Part shown: positions 49,983-60,990 of the stretch, in pieces
Layout: each line of letters opens with the position of its first letter
Numbering within the stretch: the stretch's first letter is position 1
Origin: Chrysomallon squamiferum
Lineage: Eukaryota; Mollusca; Gastropoda; Neomphalida; Peltospiridae
NCBI GenBank assembly: GCA_012295275.1
Contig: CM022672.1
Span: forward strand, 7,553,884-7,617,883
DNA length: 64,000 nucleotides
Reading direction: 5' to 3'
Notes under the pieces: model-generated
What the model was told of the DNA's origin: nothing
What the model saw: only the letters and a program-made list of their open reading frames with translations
Databases searched by the model: none
Made by a program: the position numbers and the translations under genes

Positions 49983-50491
49983 ACTTCAAATCTATCTTGA
50001 ATCATGTCCATATTGCCATTCAAACTATTTAATGGAGTTGATCCGTATTCACATATACACACTCATCCACCTTTCTGTCTTCTACTACCTCTCTGTAATT
50101 TTTATCACTACACCAGTAATCTGTAAAAAGAAAATTTCTTTTTGTGACTTTTATATTGTAATGAAAAGAGAAAAAACAAAAAAACAAACTGAATAATTTT
50201 AATGTCAAAAATATTTTACACTTTTGTTATTTTGTTTTTGATTACAAAGGATGTACAAAAGATTAATTTAAAATATATATATATATATTTTTTTAAGTGA
50301 ACATTATTTTGTTAATTGTTTTTGTTTTTGTAAGAGAGAACACTGTGCATGCACTGTGTTTATGTAATTGTGTGTGTTTACCTGTATCCACATTTTTAAA
50401 TTTTGATAAATTTCATTACAAAAATATATATTGATAGTCATAACAGTTCATTTATATAAATTTGATACTGAATTGACAACACACAAGACAT

Positions 50492-51115
50492 TTATTTGTG
50501 CAAGTGTGACTTTTTGTGCTTGGCTAAACCATCATATGACACAAACAGCTTTCCACAAAATTCACAGGCCAGTTTGGAAAAATGAAGTTTCAGATGTTTC
50601 TTCAGCCGATAGGCATCAGAAAAGTGACAAGGACAGAGGTGGCAGTTAAAAAAGTCACCACTGTGGATTCGCTGATGACGTCTGAGGTTGTGAAAGTAGG
50701 ATGTGTGGTAAGAACACTGACTACACTGGTAACAGTTTTCACTTCTCTGAGAATTAAACTTGACACTGTTACCCGCAGATACATATTTCACATTTGTGGA
50801 AGATTTGGTCCCAAACAGATTTTCATGCATGATATTCTCTTGTGTTTGCGTCATGAAGCCTTCAGAAGTCTGATCAGACACATTGGTTTGTCCAGTCAAT
50901 TGGCCATGGACATCGTTGCAACCAGCTATGTCACTAGTAACTCTTTGATGTCCTGTGATTTTGAAGTTAGAACTACCACTTGTATAAAAACCAGGATCTA
51001 ATCTAGTGACATCATCATGGTTCTGCATCTTCCTTTCCTGATCCTGTTGAAACTGCATGGATGATTTCATGTCTTCACTATTCTTGTACACTGATCTTTG
51101 ATCCCGTACACATTT
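50492..51115 (-). CDS. Alternative terminal exon E6: long linker plus three C2H2 fingers
   Basis: A CTTTCTAG acceptor is followed by 207 phase-0 residues, the longest exon of the array. About 120 residues of polar linker precede three fingers: CSQCSYHT with helix SYFHNLRRH, CHLCPCHF with helix SDAYRLKKH, and CEFCGKLF with helix SYDGLAKH. The HSGDFF linker between fingers 1 and 2 is shared with E3 and E7. It ends in LHK-stop. The + strand frame that overlaps it (50582-51001) is its antisense shadow. Confidence 0.8.
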   Translation of the reverse strand, partial: KCVRDQRSVYKNSEDMKSSMQFQQDQERKMQNHDDVTRLDPGFYTSGSSNFKITGHQRVTSDIAGCNDVHGQLTGQTNVSDQTSEGFMTQTQENIMHENLFGTKSSTNVKYVSAGNSVKFNSQRSENCYQCSQCSYHTSYFHNLRRHQRIHSGDFFNCHLCPCHFSDAYRLKKHLKLHFSKLACEFCGKLFVSYDGLAKHKKSHLHK

Positions 51116-51669
51116 CTAGAAAGCAGAAACAATACATTGACTATTTTGATAGCAAACCATCTGAGAACAACATACAAAATAACTATTATGTAATGTTAAG
51201 AAAAATGCTTTTAGTAAATTTCGACTGCAGACAATCTCACTGATATTTCTAGGAGACTTTGCCATGCACCATAATCAGAGATTCTGCAGTTTATACCAGT
51301 TATCACAATAAAAAAAATATATAACTGTACATTTATAATTGTACACTGAGTGTATGTATGTAATGATGGATGGACGGATGTATGTATGTAAGCATGTATA
51401 GGTATGTATGAATGTATAGATGTATCATTAATAATTAGCTAATTAATAAAAATATGTATATAACAGTGTTTATTATCTTCAATTCATATCAAAACTGTAT
51501 TTGTCTTCAAACAGGACATAATATTTACACTTGGTCTGTCATGTTGAGTTTAACAACATGTAACAACATGATTGTCATGCATTTACTGTTTCTAACCCAC
51601 TGCAGGTTTCATTGTAATAATAACAGCTTTTAAATGTAAGTAGGCCAATAAGAATCACTGCAACATGTA

Positions 51670-51935
51670 GTCTGTTGAGAGTACATAAAACTATACCATG
51701 TCACGAGATACACTGCTATGAAGTATTTTGTTGTGAATTCATAAAACCATACCAAACTGTGAGGTACATTGCTATGTTGTGTTATGTTGAGAGTACACTA
51801 AACTGTACAGTACCATTAGATACCCTGATGTGAAGTGTTATACTATACCAAATCATGAAATACACTGGTATGAAATGTTATGTTGAGAGTACACTAAACT
51901 GTACCATGCCACAAGATACACTGCTACTTTGACTT
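51670..51935 (+). repeat. Imperfect minisatellite, about 55-60 bp unit
   Basis: Four to five degenerate copies of a unit containing GAGAGTACACTAAACTGTACC followed by ATACACTGCTATGAAGTGTTAT. It lies in the intron upstream of E6 in transcription sense. No coding potential. Confidence 0.6.
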
Positions 51936-53159
51936 ATGAAGTGTGAATTTGGGAACAAGTGCCTTAACATCATCTATAAATTTTAATTCATGAGTGCTAA
52001 TATTTTATTATTAGTTTGGATACTGGCTTTCTGAATTTCTTCTTTAAAATGTGGTACTACAAAACTGGCATTCATGCACACTGGCACACATGCAGATGCA
52101 TGCACATATGCACAAACACACACAAATTTTCATCTGGTGATTAATATACATAATGTTTTATGAAACCAATTTATTTATACAACGACAGAATAAAAGATGT
52201 TATAACAAAAAAACAAAATACAATTGTACTGAAGTTCTTATTTAATACAATAAATATTTCACTTATCAACAACAAAAAAAAAGTAATTAATAAAAAATCA
52301 AATTATGATAAAACACAAACATATTTACATCTCAAAACACTTTTAAAGGACATGTTATCTCAGCATATAAAAAGGAATTGACTGTATCTACATTTATGCT
52401 AAAAATCTCAGAATAAATTCTGAATAACATTACATATTTTCATTTACCTTCAATAAAGAACAGACAATTGTGAAGTAGTTACAAATGGATAGATACTTGA
52501 TAGACAATTTGAAATTTTGTTATCTTAGCAATGGTGCACAAAAAGGTAATACATAAAAAAAAATACAAATAAATAAGAATAAAAATATTTTTAAAAATCT
52601 CTAGATATAAAAAAAAAAATTAACAAATGTAATATTAAAAATCTATAAAAAAATAATTTAAAAAATGTACAAAAATTTCTGAATGAATCACGTATGGGCT
52701 ATATAAGCTTCCCGGCAATTAATTACCAAATGAAAGAAAATGTTTATTTTGTTATTCATACATGTATACAGATTAATGTGTTATATTATGTGACTGATGT
52801 TCCTGTTTGACAATTATCTTCTGTAATTGTCTAAGATCTACATTTCAGCTTATTTTGTTTTGATTATTTAATAATAAAGCTGAATTTTCCATTTTCATGT
52901 TTTTTACAGCATAAGCTCCATTCACCAAGTAACTGCAAAGCAGTACAAGTGAACACATTTTAAAAAATAACAAACTTGTGAACATTTTCACAAACATTAC
53001 CGAATTATCTTTGAAAATTACTGCACTGATAATTTTGTATAAAAATAAACAAAGATACAAAAAAAAATTCACAAAAGTTAATGGCTACTTATGATTTTAT
53101 CTTGTTGAACAGCCCTAGATGTTACTGAATTTTGTGGGTTTTTAAATGTTTTTATTTTA

Positions 53160-53365
53160 AAATTTTATTTCCAATTTGTCACTAAATCTGTTTGATTTTT
53201 ATGTTATATTCAAACTGTCAGTGAATCTGTGCCATTTTTATCTCCAAACTGTCAATGGATTTTTGCGTTTTTTTCGTATCTCCAAACTGTCACCAAATTT
53301 TTTGTGATTTTTATCTTATCTCCAAATTGTCACTGAGTCTTTGTGATTTTTATTTAATCTCTTTG
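53160..53365 (+). repeat. Minisatellite, about 45 bp unit, in the E5 3' UTR
   Basis: About five degenerate copies of a unit like ATCTCCAAACTGTCACTGA followed by a T-rich spacer with GTGATTTTTAT. It starts about 40 bp beyond the E5 stop, so it would lie in the 3' UTR of the E5 isoform (its complement in the mRNA). Confidence 0.65.
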
Positions 53366-53406
53366 TTGTTATGAAGTCTGTGACTCTCTGTGATGTGATT
53401 TTAATC

Positions 53407-53763
53407 TTATGTCCTACTCATCATTGCCTCGTGATTTTTCTCATGTCTTTTCAGTGATTCATCAGTGCTGTACTTTTTCCCACAGAATCGACACGTAGGT
53501 GTGTTGATGTGAACCTTCAGATGCTTCATAAGTCTGTGTTTGTCTGAGAAGTGACACCTACACAGGTGACAGTGAAAGAAATCTCCTGTGTGTATTCGTT
53601 TGTGTCTTTTCATAGCATGCTGGTAAATAGTCTGATAATTACACGAGTCACAGAAGTACATCCTCTTGCCAGACTGTGAAACCATTCTCCTTTTCATAAT
53701 CCGCATTTCTCGTTCTTGTCTCCTCCTATAGTTCACCACTTGTAACACACCAACACTGTCATG
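53407..53763 (-). CDS. Alternative terminal exon E5: three C2H2 fingers
   Basis: A TATTTTTTAG acceptor is followed by 118 phase-0 residues. A very basic lead-in (RRRQEREMRIMKRR) precedes three fingers: CDSCNYQT with helix IYQHAMKRH, CHLCRCHF with helix SDKHRLMKH, and CRFCGKKY with helix TDESLKRHEKNH. The stop comes nine residues after the last histidine. The basic lead-in could act as a nuclear localisation signal. Confidence 0.8.
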   Translation of the reverse strand, partial: HDSVGVLQVVNYRRRQEREMRIMKRRMVSQSGKRMYFCDSCNYQTIYQHAMKRHKRIHTGDFFHCHLCRCHFSDKHRLMKHLKVHINTPTCRFCGKKYSTDESLKRHEKNHEAMMSRT

Positions 53764-54973
53764 CTAAAAAATAAAATTTGTTCTAAATAAATATACTGAA
53801 TTTTTTTAATTTTAATTATTATTTTTTTTTTTTAAAGTTTTGTAGGTTTTACCGAGTCTGTGGGTATATGAAGGGATTTGGGTGTAGTAGATCAAGATGT
53901 ATCTTCTAATTTAGTTTTTTTTTTCTTCTTATTAAAAAAAACTTTTGTTGTGGCTAATTTTCAAGTTATGAATATAACATATTTTTTTCAAATCAGTTTT
54001 GTAAAAAAAAAAAAAAAAAAAAAAGGTTACAAAATGAAGAAGTGAATAACCATTTACATATATATTTATACATTAATTCACAGAACCACTTTAAATTTAA
54101 TTTTAACACAACATTATGCTCTGAGTTGACTAAGTTGTAGGAGAAACAAGTCACATTTTGTGTCCTAGATTACCACTGAGAAACAACTGTTTTTAATAAT
54201 AATTGGTGTTATTAAATGTTAGTCATGTCTACAAAGGAATGTTGAAAACACCTTTCTTTTTATGACCATTAACTGGGTGTTGTGAAAGAGACAAGACAAA
54301 GTGATCAAAACACCAGCAGTTTTTACAAAGCATGTTCTTTTGCTCTCTCTCTCTCTCTTTCTCTTGCAGTCATTCTTTTTCTATTTCTGTCTCTATTATC
54401 TCAAACAAACATACACAGAATTTTTTCAGAGGAAACCTACTATATTTTCCCTATATTTTTTATTTTATATAAAAAGATAATTTAATTAATAAAGTTATTT
54501 TATTATTTTCATTCACAGCCTGTTCTAACAAATTCGACAAACTCAAACTCAATAAAATCATCATTCACACTTCTAGACATATATATTTAGATTTTATGAA
54601 CCAGTTTCAACAACGAGGATGATAACATTTTTTTATCTCACAGTACTTCAAACTGAGTCCATTTACTGGGCAAAAATATAAAACATTTAAAAAAAAAAAA
54701 AAAACTGAAGAAGAAAAAAAAGTGAAAGAAAAATTTGACATATCTCAGGTATTAATTTTCAATAAATATTTTATATTTATACAGATATCTTATAAAGTAA
54801 TTGCATTAATGTCATTCAGTGAAATATTTAAGAATAACAAACAGCAGACTATCATTCAAATGAGTCCAGAACATCTGAAATGTCTGTTACCAATTCCATA
54901 ACAGCTAGCTACAGAAATCGTGCACTAGTTAAGTTAGGTTAACTGAACCTGTCAAACTAACAGCTCCGCTAGG

Positions 54974-55405
54974 CTATCTAAATCCCATTCTATGTTTGCT
55001 CATGTGAGAATTTAGTCCACTCATAGACTGACACTGTTTAAAACAGATCTTGCACTTCAGTTCCCCAACATGGCCTTTAAGGTGTCCCTGAAGCTCATAA
55101 TTGTTGATAAAACTTCTATGACAGAGGTGACAAGGAAACCGTTCTCCAGTATGCACACGTCTGTGTCGAATGAGATTGTATTTGAGCTTTGTTTGGTAAC
55201 AACATTCACTACACTTCAAAATTTCACTGTCCTCAGCTTTCTTTTCACCTGTCCGCTGCTCTTGTCTGATCCAAGAGGGAACCGGTTTTGACCGAGATCC
55301 TCTATTTCCCAGCATCCCTGATTTAGAAACAGTCTGATTATATTTTCTGAAATCTGACACAAGATTCTGTAGCATGTCCATGGCATCGCCTCCCATCATG
55401 GAACT
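54974..55405 (-). CDS. Alternative terminal exon E4: three C2H2 fingers
   Basis: A TTTTGTAG acceptor is followed by 143 phase-0 residues. Fingers: CSECCYQT with helix KLKYNLIRH, CHLCHRSF with helix INNYELQGH, and CKICFKQC with helix SMSGLNSHMSKH. The first two fingers combine features of the E1/E2 type (YNL-RH, NNY-L) with the three-finger layout, so E4 looks intermediate between the two sub-families. In finger 3 the usual aromatic residue after the cysteine pair is replaced by Cys. Confidence 0.8.
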   Translation of the reverse strand, partial: SSMMGGDAMDMLQNLVSDFRKYNQTVSKSGMLGNRGSRSKPVPSWIRQEQRTGEKKAEDSEILKCSECCYQTKLKYNLIRHRRVHTGERFPCHLCHRSFINNYELQGHLKGHVGELKCKICFKQCQSMSGLNSHMSKHRMGFR

Positions 55406-56373
55406 CTACAAAACAAAATGTATTGCTGTTTAGACTTATGAAGCACTGTCTGGTTCCACCATTTCACTGGCCACTCAATTCAGATCACGTTCGACAAACC
55501 TGCTACATTAATCAGTGGTATGTAAACAAAGTTTCTGAATTGATTTCACTGTATGAGAACAAAAAATCAAATGAATTTTATTTTGGAATAATTATGTTTT
55601 ATATTAAAAAAAAAAAAAAAAGAAAAAAAGATAAAATTAAAATTAAATTAAATTAAAAAAAAGAAAAGAAAAATTTAGATTTTCCCTGTAAATTATTTTG
55701 TCACACACAATTTGTATTTTTTTTTTTTTTCTATTTAAATATTTTTATCTCTTGTCACTGAAATAAATTAAAATAAGTGTTAAAGTGTTTTACAAAACCA
55801 CATTTCATGGCTTGTATTTGCTTTGATATGAACCGATTTTTCTATACTACTGGTATGTTGCAACGTATTCTTTATGATATTCAGTTTAAAAAATTATCAC
55901 AAAAAGAAAACCATTTTAAACCACAGACTTTTAAAACAAATTTAATACCAAAATTCAAACAATTAATTCAGTCAGAACAGCTGCAGTAGAACTATAATAT
56001 AGACAACTTTTTTTTTTTTTAAACCTCTGAAAACTAACAGCTCTTTATTCAGAATATATATTCAGAAGTTCTGCCATCACATACAAAAATAAAATTCAAA
56101 AACAAAATATATATTTCTTTTTAAAACAATCTTTTAGCACAACTCAAATAAACCATGTGTATTCAACAAGCAGTTTTTAAATTAATTTAACATTCAGAAC
56201 CAAAATATCACCAGAATAAAATATACAGGAGATATATTGCTGCAGTCAACATTTAAAAACATTCTCTCTCTTCATTCTGATCATTTGTGCATATCACAAT
56301 TTAGAAAAGTATTATGTATAAACGATATGTTATTTTTTCCAGTTTAATTTTTCCTATAATGTTGTTTTAACTT

Positions 56374-56850
56374 TCAGCTCTTCAGAATGTGATTTTTGCA
56401 GTGATGCTTGACGTGACAGTCTAGGCCATGTTTAGATGTAAACTGCTTAAAACAGAACTGACACTTCAGTTTTCCTTCATGTCCCTTCAGATGCAGTCTG
56501 AGATGATGTGAGTCACAGAAGTGACAGGGACACAAGTGACACTTGAAAAAGTCACCACTATGAATTCGCTGATGGCGTTTCAGATTCCCCAGCTGTTTGC
56601 TCTCATATGCACAATGATCACATTTGTAAACTTTCTGAAAGAAATGTAGATCTCCATGATTCTCTGTTTCTTCAGACTGCCTCACAGAACTAGCAACATG
56701 ACATCCAGAACTACTGAAAACATTTCTTTTATCACAAGCTTCGTTAGAGCCCAATGTTGATGAAAAGCTCCTGTCCGGAAAGTTGTGTTTTTGAAGAAGA
56801 GGACCTAATCCATTCTGTGCACTCTGATAGACCATGGCAACATTAGTTTG
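56374..56850 (-). CDS. Alternative terminal exon E3: three C2H2 fingers
   Basis: A TTTTTCTAG acceptor is followed by 158 phase-0 residues. A Ser/His-rich linker precedes fingers CDHCAYES (helix KQLGNLKRH), CHLCPCHF (helix CDSHHLRLH) and CQFCFKQF (helix SKHGLDCHVKHH). The HSGDFF linker matches E6 and E7. The tail after the last finger is short (CKNHILKS). Confidence 0.8.
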   Translation of the reverse strand, partial: QTNVAMVYQSAQNGLGPLLQKHNFPDRSFSSTLGSNEACDKRNVFSSSGCHVASSVRQSEETENHGDLHFFQKVYKCDHCAYESKQLGNLKRHQRIHSGDFFKCHLCPCHFCDSHHLRLHLKGHEGKLKCQFCFKQFTSKHGLDCHVKHHCKNHILKS

Positions 56851-58594
56851 CTAGAAAAATAAATGAACATTTCATTGTAGTCTTTCAAAACTCCAGCTGA
56901 AACCAAGTTTGAAGAATAAAATGCATGCATTTTCTTTTCAATATGTAGATTCTTTTCTTCTTTGTTTTTCTTTTTTCTTCTTATAGAATATTACTCTTTA
57001 TTTTTGAAAAAAAAAAAAAAAATTTTTTACAGAGGTGGGAAGTAAATTTTGTGCCTATAAATTTAATCATCTTTTGTAAGTCATGAACTCAGATCAGCTT
57101 TAAAATATTAAGTAATGTACAAAAAAAAAAAAAAAAAAAAAAGTGTAATTAATAAATAAAAATAAAATAATAAACTTCATTTCTGTCAATATCTTAGTAT
57201 TTCATATGATAGTTAAAGCTGAGAATTACGACCTTCCAAAAATAAATAATGTTCAAAGAAACATCATCAGTGATCATTGTTAGTATTAGGACAAAACAAA
57301 CAGCTTTGTAAAATAACTTTATTTTCTGGTCAAATTATTTAATGTTATTTAATAATAATTTGTGTGGGAGTTTTAAGTTTTCAAGTGCATGTCAAATTTA
57401 AACTAACATATAGAATCACAAAACTGGTGGTAATCACTTATGTATAATACATCTGTCTGTAAAACAGTGATTTATATACATAGTCTGATAACCTATTAAT
57501 CCTAATAAAATATTAAATATTATTATGAAAATATACAACCCACCCACCCCTCCAAAAAAAAAAAAAAAAAGAGAGAGAAAAAAAGTGTTTAGACACATAT
57601 AGCATATGATGAATATTCAATACATTTTTATTCCAAGTATGTACATTTATATTCCATTAAAGTATTATCATTGGTGTCATGTATTTTGAATTTATGAACT
57701 TTTGAATTTATTAGTTTAAAAAAAAAAAAAAAAGAAAAATGTATTAATAATACTAATAATAAATAATCAAATAAAAATATTTTGCTTTGATCAGCTGTAT
57801 TTTAACAAATCATCCACTGTTCCATAACACTGAAATGAACACAAATCATTTTTGAAATTTTGATTCATGTAAAAAAAGTTTATGCACTGAGGTTTTTGCA
57901 CACAACTAATGCATACTTATTTTCACATATACATCTATTAATCAAAAACAAAAGATATGATGAATTTTGCATTTTATCATAAATATCAAAGGAAATAAAA
58001 GGAAATAATAATAAAACAAAAGACAAATTATCACTTCTGACCTTTTCAGTAACATAAAAACCCATCACCAATGAAACATTTTCCAAAACAATTAAACCAT
58101 ATATATCTGTCTTGACTGAAAGTAAGTTCTATTCTTTGTCAACCATGGGTAAGCAAAATACACACACTACTATATGATGCTACTAAATAAATAAATAATT
58201 AATAATAATAATAATATTAACAGAGATAAATTAAACAGACATAAAAGAAAATAATGCATATTTAAAATATGATATTGCCAACAATTATAAAATTTCAATC
58301 ATCTAAATTTTTATCACATATTTCAATTAGGCATTAAATTTGAAGTAATATTTATTTGAATATTTTATTTTAATATATTCTTTTATTATTTATTACTTTC
58401 TATGATATCGACAGATCATTTAATATGTTTTGATTATTTATCTAAACAAGTTCACAGTAATTCTCACATAAATGTGCTGACTAGATCTTGTTTTAAAAGA
58501 CCTAATTTACTGAAGAATAAGGCACCAGACTTCAGAGTATGAAGTAAAACATATTTCTCCACTTTACAAATGAAATGTATAAAATTTTCATTTA

Positions 58595-58993
58595 TTAATC
58601 ACTGGGAAAATCCTCAAAGTTCTCATTTGTTAAATTAATGTGACTTTTCAGATGATATTTCAATTGGTAGTTGTCTATGTAGGTTTTATCACAGTGTGGA
58701 CATTTTAGCCTGTCACCGGTGTGAATTCGCATGTGTCTTGTCAAATTATAGTTCCTGCTGGCTTCATAACCACAAATGTAACATTTGAAGATTTTACATG
58801 CAGAGTAGTGGCCATCTCCTTTACTAAAGTAGTTAGCAGAGCTGAAAGCTGACTGACTGGCCTCAGACATTACACCTTCAATTCCTTTCTTTCGTAAGCC
58901 TAATTCCCTATCTGCAGTACACTTTGAAAACAACTTGGAGTGAGCAGGCAGTGGGTTACGTTCCACTGGAAGCAGACACTGGGTCTTCTGGCT
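58595..58993 (-). CDS. Alternative terminal exon E2: two C2H2 fingers
   Basis: A GTATTTTCTAG acceptor is followed by 132 phase-0 residues. There are only two fingers: CYICGYEA with helix SRNYNLTRH and CPHCDKTY with helix IDNYQLKYH. They are followed by a short acidic tail (LTNENFEDFPSD). It is clearly the closest relative of E1, from which it differs at few finger positions, so a recent exon duplication is likely. The third finger found in E3-E7 is missing. Confidence 0.8.
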   Translation of the reverse strand, partial: SQKTQCLLPVERNPLPAHSKLFSKCTADRELGLRKKGIEGVMSEASQSAFSSANYFSKGDGHYSACKIFKCYICGYEASRNYNLTRHMRIHTGDRLKCPHCDKTYIDNYQLKYHLKSHINLTNENFEDFPSD

Positions 58994-60149
58994 CTAGAAA
59001 ATACAAAAGATGCTAGTGTTCAGGGATCTATAGTTACATGTTAAGTTAAAGGATTGAGAAAAAAAGGGAACTGTTGAGTTCACATTTTCTTTTCATTTTT
59101 TGTTTTGTTTTATGTTTCAGTCTATGTCATGTTAATGTTCATAAGGAAAAAGCCAGCCATTAGATAATTTAAGACAAATGGTGGAAGTCTTAAAGGGACA
59201 GTGCTTATTAAAACAATGAACAACAAAAACAAAATAAAGTAATGAATGCATGATAAAGATTGCATCCTGAACATTCTAAAAATAAAAATAATTTAAAGTC
59301 TTTTGACATCTATGCTTGTATATATTGATATTTTCCATGTATCCACGAAGGTGACACAGACTTGATATGTGAAAAATAAATTAACAAATGTTATATGTTA
59401 CAAATCAGAGATCCAAGCAGACTGTATAAAAGTTTGTACAATCAATTCACTGCACAGTATTCCAGCCACACCCTTCAGTAACTTCTCATTATGATCCATG
59501 TTAGTATCCATAAGAATATATTTTATTACATGCAGTAATTTAGTCCTTGTTAGCACCATAACAGCATGATTCAGTGAAAAGCACTGCCTCTGACCTGACT
59601 TTTCAAACTCAAATCAATTCTCAGTGTTTTGTATTTATATTCTTAATCTTATATATAATACCATTTACTTATATATTTATCATTAACTCTACCCTCTTAC
59701 ATGTATCACAGACTGAACTGAAATAATGCTGTTTACAAATATATATAAATGTTTTGAGAGCCCTATGAACCAAATGTTTAACACAAAGATTTTCAAGAGT
59801 TTAAAGTTACAGCATTTCATAACATATATTAAACTATTACTGCTCTTGATGGCAAGTATTCTGTATTTTTAGTTGAAAGACTTGTGCAAAAAATTATTCC
59901 AAACAATAATGGCTGTATAATTTTTACCAATGCTTTTTATACAAAACTTTCCAATCTACTTTAACCCTAGTTAACATGTGTGGCTCACAGCACTTCTCAC
60001 TGGCATCATACAGGTTGAGATTTCAGCCTGCAATACTAACAGCAGTTCCAAAGTGAAAATCATGCCATGCCATTAAGCATCCTGAATACATTGACAGAAG
60101 TTTAAAAATGTTTTCTTTTTTCTTTTTGAAATTGTCTTCTCTCCAGTAA

Positions 60150-60551
60150 TTAATTATTTACTGCAGTCCTGTCAGGAATACAAGTTTGTTGTGAACCTGT
60201 CTCTTGAGAAAAGTGCTCATTCACACACAATGGCAGTGAGACTCGGTTATGACTTTTCATGTGATATTTCAACTTGTAGTTGTCGATGAATGTTTTGTCA
60301 CAGAAACAACACTTGAATCTTTCACCTGTGTGTGTGCGCATGTGTCTGATGAGATTATAGTTTCGTTTTGCTTCATACCCACAAAGATCACACCTGTACA
60401 CCTTCAAGGTGCAGCACTGAAAGAGGGAAGCATTACAGAGGATGGAACTGGTCTGTCCTCGGAACATAGACAGTGGGTCAGGGCTTCGCTGTGAAAGCCA
60501 GTCAAAGTCAGAAGTGTGAGCTTTGTGTTTCACTGTCTTCATCTTCAGAGT
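60150..60551 (-). CDS. Alternative terminal exon E1: two C2H2 fingers
   Basis: A TTTTTTCTAG acceptor is followed by 133 phase-0 residues. Two fingers: CDLCGYEA with helix KRNYNLIRH and CCFCDKTF with helix IDNYKLKYH. A 35-residue tail without a third finger follows. It is the most upstream finger exon in the window. The constant exons it joins should lie further right (upstream on -), and nothing between 60552 and 64000 looks like one. Confidence 0.8.
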   Translation of the reverse strand, partial: TLKMKTVKHKAHTSDFDWLSQRSPDPLSMFRGQTSSILCNASLFQCCTLKVYRCDLCGYEAKRNYNLIRHMRTHTGERFKCCFCDKTFIDNYKLKYHMKSHNRVSLPLCVNEHFSQETGSQQTCIPDRTAVNN

Positions 60552-60990
60552 CTAGAAAAAAACAAAAGACTTGGGTTGTTTTATCCATAGCCAAGTATCC
60601 TCACTGTGGGTTAATTAGTTAACAACAGTTCTTTTTATCAGATAGACACTCCTCACTGACAGATTTATGCTGTAAACTGAAAACGCTTTGCTTTTTTTAA
60701 TATTTTATTTTATATATATATATATATTACAAAACCAGTTAATAACTACTGAAAATATGGAAAACTGGATAACACTAGTTGACTAATATTACTACTACTT
60801 TAAATAAAACATGATGCAAATAGGTAAAATGAGAAAATAATTATTTAATCCAAATATCTTTTTGTTAAATTAAAAACGTGTCTGAGTAATTTTTCTTAAT
60901 TACTGCAGAGGTTACAACCTGTTCTAATAACTGACTTTGAAAGTTTGTCAACAGGAAAATATTAAAACAATTTTTAAGGCAAATTGGATA
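60552..60990. other. Intron-like spacer upstream of E1
   Basis: AT-rich with a short (TA)n tract near 60712-60726. Nothing coding is seen. Confidence 0.5.

Noticed and set aside
50582-51001. 139-codon plus-strand frame at the E6 zinc-finger exon
   Set aside because: Antisense shadow of E6; Cys/His codons on - read as Thr/Val/Met-rich sequence on +.
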